Assembly (NCBI GenBank): GCA_041602035.1
Contig: JBFIHA010000013.1
Span: forward strand, 1-64,000
DNA length: 64,000 nt
Direction: 5' to 3'
DNA from: JAOTVV01 sp041602035
GTDB lineage: Bacteria > Gemmatimonadota > Gemmatimonadetes > Gemmatimonadales > GWC2-71-9
Positions 42,788-50,655 of this stretch are shown in pieces (within the stretch, counting starts at the first letter, position 1; each line of letters starts with the position of its first letter). Position numbers and translations under genes: made by a program. The notes beneath the pieces were generated by a model, which worked only from the letters and a program-made list of their open reading frames with translations, had not been told where the DNA came from and did no database searches.

Positions 42788-44014
42788 CTATGGTGTTCGG
42801 TCGAACGCTTTCACTGCGAGCGCGCGCCGGTCGGCGGGAATAGCGTGGATCTCGCCATCTTCCACGTCCACCACCCGCTGGCCGTCGCGTGTCGATACGA
42901 GCAGATGCCGCGGTCCTACCCAACGGCAGCGTTCAGTGCTCGCCGCGACGACGGCCGACTGCGGTTCCGCGATTACCTCGTCGAGTACGACGCGTTCCGT
43001 GGCCCCACGCCGCACGACGACTTGCCGGGTGGTGTAGGCCTGAGCTCCCGTGCTCCGCGCGTAGGTGCGGTCGTGGGCGAGGCGGCGGCTGTCGGGTGAC
43101 CAGCACGCATTGAAGTCGTTCGGTACCCCGAGCGGCTTCTGTTCGGCAATGTAGCTGTATTCGTTGGCCGCCACTGCGTAGGTGATCAGGTGCGTCGTGT
43201 TCGCCCAGCGACGCGATACCACCTCGTACACGATGCGCTCGCCGTCCGGCGCCCACACGTCGTTGCGAGGCCGGCTCTGATAATCGGAAATGACGCGGGC
43301 CGCGCCGCCGTCGTGGTCGGCGATCCACAGCTCTGGAATCACGTCAGGCTCAGAACGATTCGCGATGCGCACCGATCGATGCTGATAGTACGCCATGCGG
43401 GTGCCGCTCGCGGCATACTGCGGATCGATCTTTCCCACCTTGCTCGCGGTCGCGATCGTGGCGCAGTCGGTCGTGGCGACCGTGTAGAAATTGACGGGGT
43501 CGTCGACCACCGCCTGCGAGCGCGACCGCCACGCCGTAAACCCGTTTGCCGCACGACAGCCGATGTCCCGTACGGTCCCCGATGCGACTTCGCGAATGCC
43601 GTCGACGCTGCCACCTCGGACGCCCACGCCCAGTCGACGGCCGTCCGGCGACCACGCCATCGTGTACTCGGCAGTGCCCGAGCCCACGTGCACGTCCGTC
43701 ACCACCCCAGTTTCCGTATCAACCGCGACTGCCCGCGTGCTGTCACCCTGACGATAGGCGAAGCCAACCGCGCCCCCCGATGCAGTGGGCTCCGCGCGCA
43801 GCACCTCGTCCACACCGCGCACGAGCGGGCGGTCCCGCCCCGTCCGCGTATCGACGTGCCGGAGGTCACCCGCGGAGGAATACACGATCGCGTAGTTGTC
43901 CCCCGGGAGCGGCCCGGTGACACTGGGTGCGGTCTCAGGTGCGCCCCCCGGCCCACATGCCGGCATGGCGGAGAAAACGAGGACTGACAGCCAGGATCTG
44001 CTTCGATGGATCAT
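42788..44014 (-). CDS. Lipoprotein with WD40/TolB-like beta-propeller repeats
   Basis: 408 aa. The signal has a lipobox (AMPAC, Cys 20). The rest is a repetitive beta-propeller: repeats end in AWSPDGRRL, VWAPDGERIVYEV and CWSPDSRRLAHDR, the PD40-type SPDGxRL motif. Such propellers are protein-interaction platforms of the periplasm, as in TolB; no enzymatic domain is attached. No Tol/Pal genes are nearby, so a Tol role is not claimed. Divergent from the SagB-type gene; the 199-bp gap between them carries no obvious consensus promoter. Confidence 0.75.
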   Translation of the reverse strand: MIHRSRSWLSVLVFSAMPACGPGGAPETAPSVTGPLPGDNYAIVYSSAGDLRHVDTRTGRDRPLVRGVDEVLRAEPTASGGAVGFAYRQGDSTRAVAVDTETGVVTDVHVGSGTAEYTMAWSPDGRRLGVGVRGGSVDGIREVASGTVRDIGCRAANGFTAWRSRSQAVVDDPVNFYTVATTDCATIATASKVGKIDPQYAASGTRMAYYQHRSVRIANRSEPDVIPELWIADHDGGAARVISDYQSRPRNDVWAPDGERIVYEVVSRRWANTTHLITYAVAANEYSYIAEQKPLGVPNDFNACWSPDSRRLAHDRTYARSTGAQAYTTRQVVVRRGATERVVLDEVIAEPQSAVVAASTERCRWVGPRHLLVSTRDGQRVVDVEDGEIHAIPADRRALAVKAFDRTP

Positions 44015-44213
44015 GACGCGCTCTCTGGGGATGAGTGGTGCGAATTCGTCCGGCGCTCATAATCGCCACTCGAGCGGCAAAAGCAAAGCGTCATTGAACA
44101 CCGATCAGACCCTTCGTCAATCGACTTGCGCTAGGAGCAGCGAGCGACACGTTGAGAAAGGAGCGAGCGCACGGTGGACTCGGCGAAGCCTGGCTGGAAC
44201 CCGGAGGTTGACG

Positions 44214-44969
44214 ATGCTGGAGCTCACAGGGATTGTGGCGCAGGACATGGCGTCACTTGGGGCCATCTTGGCCTTCGCACTGGTAACGGGCATGGGGGCG
44301 TCAACCGCGCGTCCGCCTCAGAGCCGCGAGGTCCCACTCCCACCGCCGCGACAGGACGGTCCGCTCTCGGTGGAGCGCGCGCTCGGCACGCGACGCTCGG
44401 TTCGCGAACTCTCTAGTGCCAGACTCACGATAGACGAGGTCAGCCAGATCCTGTGGGCCGCGCAGGGCATCACCGAACCTGCCGGTCGGCCGTCCGGTTG
44501 GAACCCGGCGTGGACGTGGATGGGCGGCCTGCGCACCGCCCCGTCCGCGGGGGCACTCTATCCTCTGGAGTTATACGTGCTCGCCGGTGCCGTAGCGGGA
44601 CTCGACGAAGGGCTCTACCGCTACCTGCCGCAATCGCATGCGCTCACGCGCGTGAGCGACCGTGATCTGCGGGCGCCGCTCGCTGGTGCCGCCCTCGGAC
44701 AGCGAGCGATCACGCTGGCTCCGGTGGTGCTCGTCCTCACCGCGGTGTACCATCGTACGGCCGTCAAGTACGACGATCGCACCGAACGGTATGTCCACAT
44801 CGAAGTGGGTGCGGCCGCGCAGAACGTCTACCTCCAGGCGGAAGTCCTCGGACTCGGGACCTTCTTCGTTGGGGCATTCCGCGACCCGGCTGTGCGTGAC
44901 GCGCTCGGACTGCCGACGGATCACGCTCCACTCGGGATCATGCCGATGGGACGCTACGAGCGTCGTTGA
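44214..44969 (+). CDS. SagB-type FMN nitroreductase-like oxidoreductase, membrane-anchored
   Basis: 251 aa from the ATG at 44214 with GGAGG 7 bp upstream; a longer in-frame reading overlaps the divergent gene. An N-terminal hydrophobic segment (MASLGAILAFALVTGMGAS) precedes a nitroreductase/SagB-type fold with ALGTRRSVRELSSARLTIDEVSQILWAAQGI (FMN-phosphate Arg cluster), APSAGALYPLELYVLAG, and VHIEVGAAAQNVYLQAEVLGLGTFFVGAF. SagB-like enzymes oxidise azolines in peptide modification, but no cyclodehydratase or precursor peptide is nearby. A stand-alone thiazoline or quinone-type reductase role is equally possible. Confidence 0.85.
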   Translation: MLELTGIVAQDMASLGAILAFALVTGMGASTARPPQSREVPLPPPRQDGPLSVERALGTRRSVRELSSARLTIDEVSQILWAAQGITEPAGRPSGWNPAWTWMGGLRTAPSAGALYPLELYVLAGAVAGLDEGLYRYLPQSHALTRVSDRDLRAPLAGAALGQRAITLAPVVLVLTAVYHRTAVKYDDRTERYVHIEVGAAAQNVYLQAEVLGLGTFFVGAFRDPAVRDALGLPTDHAPLGIMPMGRYERR

Positions 44970-44991
44970 GACATCCGTTGGCCGGGTGCTG

Positions 44992-45636
44992 TCAGGGTCG
45001 GCTCCGAGTCGCGGACGCGGCGTCCAGATAAGCAACAATCTTCGAGCGCGCGTCCGGCGTGAGGGGCTGGTTCAGCATGGTGGCCAGGTGCGCGTCCATG
45101 CGCTCCACGACCGCCGCCCAGTCCGCGGATGGATACTGCCGGGGATCGGGGATCTCGTGACAGCGACTGCATACCGCCACGTACAGGGCACGGTCGGGTC
45201 CGGGCGGCAGGGTCACGCTGCTTACCCTGATCGCGTGCTCGATGAAGTACCGCACCATGACGGTGCGCTCGGCGGATGAGGGTATCGGCACCCGATGGGG
45301 ATCCGTGAGACCTTCTATCCTGAGCCACATGCGTCGAAACACACGCGGCCAGTCGGCTGCCGAGTGGATCTGTGGTGTCGCGAGGGCATGACACGCGGTG
45401 CAGTAGCGTTCGTGGAGGTGCGCGCCCTCGGATTCGGGATCCGGAAGATCCGCCCGCGTGACACCTGGCGGGGGAAGCGCGACCTTCGCCGAGGCGAGGA
45501 GGATCGCCTCCTGATCCGTCGACGCCGCCAACTCGCCTCGAGACGCGTCGGCGGACTGCCGCTCACCACAGGCGAGCAGACAGAGCAGCGCCACGGACGG
45601 AACGCGCCACAGTCGGTGCTGGCACACGGATGTCAT
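44992..45636 (-). CDS. Diheme cytochrome c lipoprotein
   Basis: 214 aa from the ATG at 45636 with GGGAG upstream. The lipoprotein signal has a lipobox (CLLAC, Cys 23). Two c-type heme attachment sites are visible: CTACH (79-83) and CSRCH (156-160), each followed by a short helical segment with candidate Met ligands (RRMWLRIEGL and VVERMDAHLATML). This is probably an outer-face or periplasmic electron carrier. It lies 103 bp downstream of the sigma54 regulator on the same strand, next to the large cytochrome operon, so it may feed or drain the CISM complex. That link is contextual only. Confidence 0.85.
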   Translation of the reverse strand: MTSVCQHRLWRVPSVALLCLLACGERQSADASRGELAASTDQEAILLASAKVALPPPGVTRADLPDPESEGAHLHERYCTACHALATPQIHSAADWPRVFRRMWLRIEGLTDPHRVPIPSSAERTVMVRYFIEHAIRVSSVTLPPGPDRALYVAVCSRCHEIPDPRQYPSADWAAVVERMDAHLATMLNQPLTPDARSKIVAYLDAASATRSRP

Positions 45637-45739
45637 CGATGCTCCCCTCGAAAGACCGAGTGTGAGCGGCACACCGGGGCTTCGACCGGCCACACGGAGC
45701 TGACGATGAATGCTGTCAACCGCGGCGTCAAGCGGCGTC

Positions 45740-47116
45740 TCACGCCGACAGGCCGTGCTTTTCCATCCGATACCGCAGGGTGTCGCGCGTGACCCCGAGC
45801 AACTTGGCGGCCTGGGTCACATTGCCGTTTGTTCGTGCTAGGGCCTGGCGAATGAGTCCGAGCTCGACACTCGTGAGCTCCACTCCCTCCGGTGGGAGCG
45901 TGATTAAGGCGGACGCGTCGTCCGTCGCCGCCTCGTGAGCGGAGAGTTCCGCCGGGAGGTGTTCGGGGTGGATCTCCAATGTCTCTTCGAGAATGAGCGC
46001 GCGCTCGAGCACGTTTCGCAGCTCCCTGACGTTGCCTGGCCATGTGTACCCTTCGAGGACGCGCAGGGCCTCTCCGGTCAGCCGGGGCGGATCGCGTTTG
46101 AGATCGCGGGCGAGCTGCTGCACGAAGTACTCCGCAAGCGGGGCGATGTCGTCCGGGTGCTCCCGGAGCGGAGGAATGGTGATGGGCACCACGTTGAGTC
46201 GATAGAACAGGTCCCCACGGAATGCCCCCTCGGCGATCGCCGACTCGAGGGCCCGGTTCGTGGCAGCAATCACCCGAACGTCCACCGTGACATCGCTGGT
46301 TCCCCCCACCCGCTTGAATCGCGAGTCCTCGAGGAACTGCAGGAGCTTGGCCTGCGCCGCCAATGGCATGTCCCCGATCTCATCAAGCAAGAGCGTCCCG
46401 CCGTCGGCGAGCTCTGCCAGGCCTTTCTTCCGTTCGCGCGCGTCGGTGAATGCGCCTCGCTCGTGGCCGAATAGCTCTGATTCCACCAGATGCTCGGGCA
46501 GCGCCGTGCAGTTGACTTGCAGGAACGGCTGATCACGACGGTCGCTCTGGACATGAATCACACGCGCCAAGAGATCTTTGCCCGTCCCGCTCTCGCCGCG
46601 CAGGAGGACCGTGGCTCGCCCGGCCCGGGCGACCTTCCCCACGGCCTCCACCAGGTTCCGGAGCGCCGCGGAACGCCCCACGACCCGGACGTCGGCAAAC
46701 TGCCAACTCTGTTGCTCGCTGAGCACCGTGACCCGCTGCCGAAGGCGGCGCGTTTCGAGTCCCTTATCGATCGTGATCAGCAAATCGTCGAGGTCCGGGG
46801 GTTTCTGCAGGAAGTGGTACGCGCCCGCCTTCACGGCCTGTACGGCGGTTTCGATTTCGCCGTAGGCCGTCACGATGACCACCACCAGCTCCTGATCGAG
46901 CTCGCGAAATCGACTCAGGAGTTCGAGGCCGTCCCCGTCGGGGAGCCGCAAGTCGAGCAGCATGAGGGCGGGCGACGCCCGCTCCAACAGGGCGAGTGCC
47001 TCACGACCGCTGCCGGCACCATGCACCGTGTATCCGGCTGCGCCGAGGTGCTCGATGAGCCACGTACGCGTGAGCTCGTCGTCGTCCACGACCGCCAGGA
47101 CGGGGCGAGCCGTCAT
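45740..47116 (-). CDS. Sigma54-dependent response regulator (NtrC family)
   Basis: 458 aa. The receiver domain (1-120) has the acidic pocket VDDDE, phospho-acceptor Asp 55 (LLDLRLPDGDG) and Lys 105. The AAA+ sigma54-interaction domain (about 145-385) shows Walker A GESGTGK (174-180), GAFTDA (221-226) in place of the usual GAFTGA loop, Walker B LLLDEIGD and VIAATNR. A C-terminal Fis-type helix-turn-helix (GNVTQAAKLLGVTRDTLRYRM) completes it. Its ATG overlaps the kinase stop (ATGA), so kinase and regulator are a coupled pair. The sigma54 promoter at 49631-49645 in front of the divergent cytochrome operon is the obvious candidate target. Confidence 0.95.
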   Translation of the reverse strand: MTARPVLAVVDDDELTRTWLIEHLGAAGYTVHGAGSGREALALLERASPALMLLDLRLPDGDGLELLSRFRELDQELVVVIVTAYGEIETAVQAVKAGAYHFLQKPPDLDDLLITIDKGLETRRLRQRVTVLSEQQSWQFADVRVVGRSAALRNLVEAVGKVARAGRATVLLRGESGTGKDLLARVIHVQSDRRDQPFLQVNCTALPEHLVESELFGHERGAFTDARERKKGLAELADGGTLLLDEIGDMPLAAQAKLLQFLEDSRFKRVGGTSDVTVDVRVIAATNRALESAIAEGAFRGDLFYRLNVVPITIPPLREHPDDIAPLAEYFVQQLARDLKRDPPRLTGEALRVLEGYTWPGNVRELRNVLERALILEETLEIHPEHLPAELSAHEAATDDASALITLPPEGVELTSVELGLIRQALARTNGNVTQAAKLLGVTRDTLRYRMEKHGLSA

Positions 47117-48930
47117 TCCGATCCACCGCGCGGTGTCGGAACGGCGAACACGAGCGTGAACGTCGACCCCCGCCCGGGCTCGCTCGTGACCTCGATGAGC
47201 CCTCCATGCCGATCAATGATTCCGCGGGAGATTGCCAAGCCCAGCCCGGTCCCCTCATGCTTGGTCGTGTAGAACGGCCGAAAGATGTGCTCGAGGTCCT
47301 GCTCGGCAATGCCCGTCCCCGTGTCGGAGATCCCGATCCGTACCCGCTCGCCGGCCCGGGCAACGGTCAGGGTGAGCACGCCGCCGGGGTTCATGGCCTG
47401 AATGCCGTTCAGCGCAAGGTTCACGAGCGTTTGGGTCATGAGGTCCGGGTCGATCAAGATCTTCGGCACATCCGGCGCCAGACGCGTCTCCACCCGTACC
47501 CCCGCCGCTTCGGCCTGGGCGCGAATGAGTCCCACGACGCGGTCGATCAGCCTGCCGGGATCACTGAGAATCGTGCGGGGGTCCTTCGGTCGCGCGTAAG
47601 ACAACAAATCCCGAATGGCTGCTTCGATCCGGTGAAGCTGCGCATGCATCTGTGCGATGATGTTCCGGACCGCGTGGTCCTCACCGACTCGCTTCGCCAG
47701 GAGGCCCAGGCCGCTGGTCACTCCGATGAGCGGGTTCTTGATCTCGTGCGCGATACCTGATGCCAGTTCCCCGACGGAGGCGAGCTGCGCCGCGCGCCGC
47801 ATCTCCTGATCATGCAGCTCCTGGATCTGCTGTGTGGAGGCATGGAGTTCGCGGGACATCTGATTGAACGTGCGCCCCAACTCACCCAGCTCGTCCGGCC
47901 GATCGATTCGCACCTCCACCCCAAGCTCCCCTCCTCGGAGGCGTTCGGCCGCGTGCACGAGGCGGCGCAGCGGCGCCACGATCGACCGAGCCACGAACCA
48001 GACCACTCCCACGAGGAGCAACGCAAAGCCTGCCTGGAGAACCGCGGCGAACAGCGCGAGGCCCTGTAGCTGGCCCATCACGCCGGAGACGGGTGCTTCC
48101 GCGATGTACCGCCATGGCCGCCCGGGAACCGGCACCGCCGCAGCGAGCACCTCGGTTCCTTCATAGTTGAGGTAGCGCTCGGTGGGTCCGCTTCCGGCAT
48201 CCGCGAGCGGGGACGGCAGTCTCGCCGCGTACTCCAGCCCCGGGTGCGCGTGCGAGACGAACAGTGGCCGGCCCGCGCGGTCCACGACGAAGGTGTGAAT
48301 GTCCCCAGCTAGATGCGGCGAGATCCGGAGGAATCCCTCGAGCCCTTCGAAGCCGATGCTCGCCGCCAGCACCCCGACGGCCACCCCGTCGGCGTCCCGC
48401 AGGGGGGTACCAAGCCGGTACACCGGGCTCACGAGACCGGCAACGGCCTCGAGATCCTCGCCGAAGAACCGCTCTTGACGGCCCACCGCGTGCAGCAACG
48501 TCCCCGACCAGTCGGCACCGACACGACTGGGCTGCGTCGCCGCGAGCACGATGCCCCGGGTGTCCAACACGAACAGCTCGGTCATCGGCGGGAGTCCGGG
48601 GAGCACCTGAGTCAGACGCTGCTGCAGCGCGTCCGCCCTGTACGGGTCGGCGGGCTCGCCCGGGCGCGCCGCGGCCAGCTGGAGGACCGCCTGGGCGACG
48701 TCGAGGTTTCGCGCGACCACGGCGTCCAAGTTCCGTTGGTGCCGCTCCACCTCGCTGGCCACGAACCGCGCTTCCACCTCCGTGATCGCGGTGAGATAAC
48801 GCTTCACTTGGCTCTCGAGAATCCGGCGCGTGACCTGGTAGCCAACCGTGTTTGACACGAACAGCGGCACCAGCGAGAGGACGAGAAACCAGGCGAGGAT
48901 GCGCCGGCTGAGCCCACCCGTCAGCGGCAC
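47113..48930 (-). CDS. Sensor histidine kinase with periplasmic Cache-like sensor
   Basis: 605 aa. TM1 (about 11-29), a periplasmic sensor of about 260 residues with a double-Cache-like pattern (LFVLDTRGIVLAATQPSRVG, VFRLGTPLRDADGVAVGVLAASI-like strands), TM2 (about 292-314), then HAMP (about 315-367). The HisKA H-box is SGIAHEIKNP with His 395. The HATPase has an N-box (NLALNGIQAM), a G1 box (DTGTGIAEQD), an F box (FRPFYTT) and a G2 box (GTGLGLAIS). It should sense a small periplasmic ligand or redox cue and phosphorylate the coupled NtrC-type regulator. It lies just upstream of that regulator and downstream of a lone receiver gene. Confidence 0.95.
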   Translation of the reverse strand: MPLTGGLSRRILAWFLVLSLVPLFVSNTVGYQVTRRILESQVKRYLTAITEVEARFVASEVERHQRNLDAVVARNLDVAQAVLQLAAARPGEPADPYRADALQQRLTQVLPGLPPMTELFVLDTRGIVLAATQPSRVGADWSGTLLHAVGRQERFFGEDLEAVAGLVSPVYRLGTPLRDADGVAVGVLAASIGFEGLEGFLRISPHLAGDIHTFVVDRAGRPLFVSHAHPGLEYAARLPSPLADAGSGPTERYLNYEGTEVLAAAVPVPGRPWRYIAEAPVSGVMGQLQGLALFAAVLQAGFALLLVGVVWFVARSIVAPLRRLVHAAERLRGGELGVEVRIDRPDELGELGRTFNQMSRELHASTQQIQELHDQEMRRAAQLASVGELASGIAHEIKNPLIGVTSGLGLLAKRVGEDHAVRNIIAQMHAQLHRIEAAIRDLLSYARPKDPRTILSDPGRLIDRVVGLIRAQAEAAGVRVETRLAPDVPKILIDPDLMTQTLVNLALNGIQAMNPGGVLTLTVARAGERVRIGISDTGTGIAEQDLEHIFRPFYTTKHEGTGLGLAISRGIIDRHGGLIEVTSEPGRGSTFTLVFAVPTPRGGSE

Positions 48931-48951
48931 GAGCGTTTCTGCCGCCCGCGC

Positions 48952-49332
48952 CTACGGCGTCCGATCCGCAGAACGCTCTCCCTGCAGCAACGCGTCGAGC
49001 AGGGGCTCGTGCCCAGCCACCTTGACGATCCACTGCACGTCTCGCGGCACGGGACGCACTGTGTCGGCCGGGGGGGTCGCGCTGTAGATCACCATGCGCG
49101 GCGTCCGGTTGGCTGCACGCGCCACCTGCTCCAAGAGAGAGACCCCATCCATCCCCGGCATCCGGTAGTCCGTGACGACCACATCAGGCTCAACGTCAAC
49201 CACGAGGCGCATCGCCTCGTCACCGCGCTCTGCGGTCCACACCTGGTAGCGGGCATCTCGCAGTGCGGCGGCGACGCTGCCAAGCACGAGGCGATCGTCG
49301 TCTACCACCAAGATCTTGGCTCGAGCAGGCAT
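48952..49332 (-). CDS. Stand-alone response-regulator receiver protein
   Basis: 126 aa from the ATG at 49332, with GGGAGG 8 bp upstream. A complete receiver domain with VDDD acidic pocket, phospho-acceptor Asp 55 (VVVTDYRMPGMDG) and a Lys in IVKVAGHEPLLDAL, where the usual KP reads KV. No output domain is attached. It precedes the kinase gene by 21 bp on the same strand, so it may compete for, or relay, phosphate in the same system. Its 5' region is shared with the divergent cytochrome operon. Confidence 0.92.
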   Translation of the reverse strand: MPARAKILVVDDDRLVLGSVAAALRDARYQVWTAERGDEAMRLVVDVEPDVVVTDYRMPGMDGVSLLEQVARAANRTPRMVIYSATPPADTVRPVPRDVQWIVKVAGHEPLLDALLQGERSADRTP

Positions 49333-49470
49333 CGATCTCGCCTCCCGGCCTTTCGGCTGATCCTGTTGGGGCCGGGGCTGTCGTAGGGCAGGCAACACCG
49401 ACACCAATCCGGTGGGTCATTTCCTCAACCAGCCGCAACGCAAGATCGATACCCCTTCAAAGAGGCAGCG

Positions 49471-49494
49471 TTTGCCCCTATCTCTGGGGCCAAA
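49471..49494. promoter_or_regulatory. Palindrome, candidate enhancer site of the sigma54 operon
   Basis: TTTGCCCC (49471-49478) faces GGGGCCAAA (49486-49494) across 7 bp. The same GGGGCAAAT-like unit recurs at 49518-49527 (TGGGTCAAAT) and 49540-49549 (AGGGGCAAAT). It is centred about 174 bp before the predicted start site, a normal distance for NtrC-type activator sites. Confidence 0.55.
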
Positions 49495-49512
49495 TCCTCT
49501 TCTTGTCAATCG

Positions 49513-49559
49513 AGATTGGGTCAAATGCTCAATTCGGTAGGGGCAAATACCCAATCTCC
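49513..49559. promoter_or_regulatory. Second inverted repeat, candidate activator site
   Basis: GAGATTGGGT (49513-49522) and ACCCAATCTC (49550-49559) form a perfect 10-bp inverted repeat 27 bp apart. It encloses two GGG(G)NCAAAT units. It lies about 121 bp before the predicted sigma54 start, and could be a regulator dyad or a hairpin. The 398-bp gap between the receiver gene and the cytochrome gene otherwise holds only these sites and the promoter. Confidence 0.5.
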
Positions 49560-49630
49560 CGAGCGTGCGGATGGAGCCGACGATGGTTAAGTCGTTTTAC
49601 ACCAATGCACTAGGGTGTCTAAGCGGTGCG

Positions 49631-49645
49631 TGGCACACCCTCTGC
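49631..49645 (+). promoter_or_regulatory. Sigma54 (-24/-12) promoter of the cytochrome operon
   Basis: TGGCAC (49631-49636), 5 bp, then CTGC (49642-49645). The invariant GG (49632-49633) and GC (49644-49645) are exactly 10 bp apart as sigma54 requires, and the match to TGGCAC-N5-TTGC is one base short of consensus. Transcription should start near 49657, leaving a leader of about 75 nt before the monoheme cytochrome gene. A coupled kinase and NtrC-type activator are encoded divergently next door. Confidence 0.75.
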
Positions 49646-49730
49646 CTTTCGGAAGTGGCAGTTCGGCACCGTCCGTCGTGGCCGCGGCCCACCGGTGCAA
49701 CCCGCAGCACGAGGATTCCGGGAGGCGTTC

Positions 49731-50078
49731 ATGGATGTCGTGACTCGAATCGGAGCAGTCGTGGGAGTGCTCACCATTGTTGGATCAGCCACCGCCGTCG
49801 CGCAGGTGGATGCCGCCGCGACATATGCCCAGAAGTGCGCCATGTGCCACGGAGCGGCCGGAGCGGGAGACGGCGCCGCCGCAGCTGCGCTCAATCCCAA
49901 ACCACCCGATTTCACCGCTGCCGAGTTCCAGAAGACTCGGACCGACGAGGCGCTCGTCGCGGTCATTACCGACGGCAAGAGCCCGATGATGCCGTCGTAC
50001 AAGAGTCAATTATCGGCGGACGAGATCACCGCGCTCGTCGCGTACCTTCGCACCTTGGGTCCGGCGGAAGGCCAGTAG
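49731..50078 (+). CDS. Monoheme cytochrome c (class I), exported
   Basis: 115 aa from the ATG at 49731 with GGGAGG 5 bp upstream. Sec signal (about 1-24, ending TAVAQ) then a small class I cytochrome c: heme site CAMCH (Cys 36, 39, His 40), GAAGAGDGAAAAAL after it as in short periplasmic cytochromes, and a likely distal Met in SPMMPSYKSQLS. It is probably the soluble electron carrier of the locus. First gene of a seven-gene operon; the pentaheme gene starts 3 bp downstream. Confidence 0.93.
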   Translation: MDVVTRIGAVVGVLTIVGSATAVAQVDAAATYAQKCAMCHGAAGAGDGAAAAALNPKPPDFTAAEFQKTRTDEALVAVITDGKSPMMPSYKSQLSADEITALVAYLRTLGPAEGQ

Positions 50079-50081
50079 TCG

Positions 50082-50639
50082 GTGCCGGCGCGGGAGGGGA
50101 TGGCGCAGCGGCTTGGGGATCTGCGCGGCCGCCTGCCACGGTCGTACCTGGCCGTCGCCGTGGGTGTGGTGCTCGTCCTGGCCGTCGTAGTCCCGGTACT
50201 CGCGCTTAGCAGCCCGCGCGTTCCCCAGCCGGTAGCGTTCAATCACCTGAAGCACACGCAGGATCTGGGACTCGGGTGCGAGTTCTGCCACCCGTACGCC
50301 CAGACACGCGCGCATTCCGGCCTCCCCGATGCAACGACCTGCTCGGCGTGCCACGCCGCCCCGCAGGGCACCTCGGCCGAGGCTGCACGCGTCACGGAGC
50401 TCATCACGGCAGGCGATCCATTGCGGTTCAACAAGCTGTTCCGGATGCCCGACCACGTGTTCTACACTCATCGCCGTCACGTCGCGATCGCGGAGCTCAG
50501 CTGTGAGACCTGCCACGGGGCCGTCGGACAGACGGAGCGCCCGCCCGCCCGCGCCTTGGTCAAGGTCGATATGGACTTTTGCATGGATTGTCATCGTGAG
50601 CAGGGCGCGACGCTGGACTGCAACGCGTGCCACCGATAA
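50082..50639 (+). CDS. Membrane-anchored pentaheme cytochrome c (ActA/QrcA-like)
   Basis: 185 aa from a GTG at 50082 (10 bp after GGAAGG); an ATG at 50100 is also in frame but has no SD spacing. An N-terminal anchor helix (about 22-43) is followed by five heme sites: CEFCH (66), CSACH (87), CETCH (131), CMDCH (157) and CNACH (170), with extra histidines (FNHLKH, FYTHRRH) supplying bis-His ligation. The compact cytochrome c7/c3-like pattern resembles ActA of alternative complex III and QrcA of the Qrc complex. It should link the periplasmic Mo/Fe-S subunits to soluble cytochromes. Confidence 0.9.
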   Translation: MPAREGMAQRLGDLRGRLPRSYLAVAVGVVLVLAVVVPVLALSSPRVPQPVAFNHLKHTQDLGLGCEFCHPYAQTRAHSGLPDATTCSACHAAPQGTSAEAARVTELITAGDPLRFNKLFRMPDHVFYTHRRHVAIAELSCETCHGAVGQTERPPARALVKVDMDFCMDCHREQGATLDCNACHR

Positions 50640-50655
50640 GGGGAGGAATACGCGG

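Noticed and set aside
42788..44014. Propeller lipoprotein as TolB of the Tol-Pal system
   Set aside because: It has a lipobox and PD40 repeats but no TolB N-terminal domain, and no tolQRA or pal genes are adjacent.
50329..50655. Upstream extension of the Mo-type subunit
   Set aside because: It overlaps the pentaheme cytochrome gene; the ATG at 50656 has an SD and begins a Tat signal.
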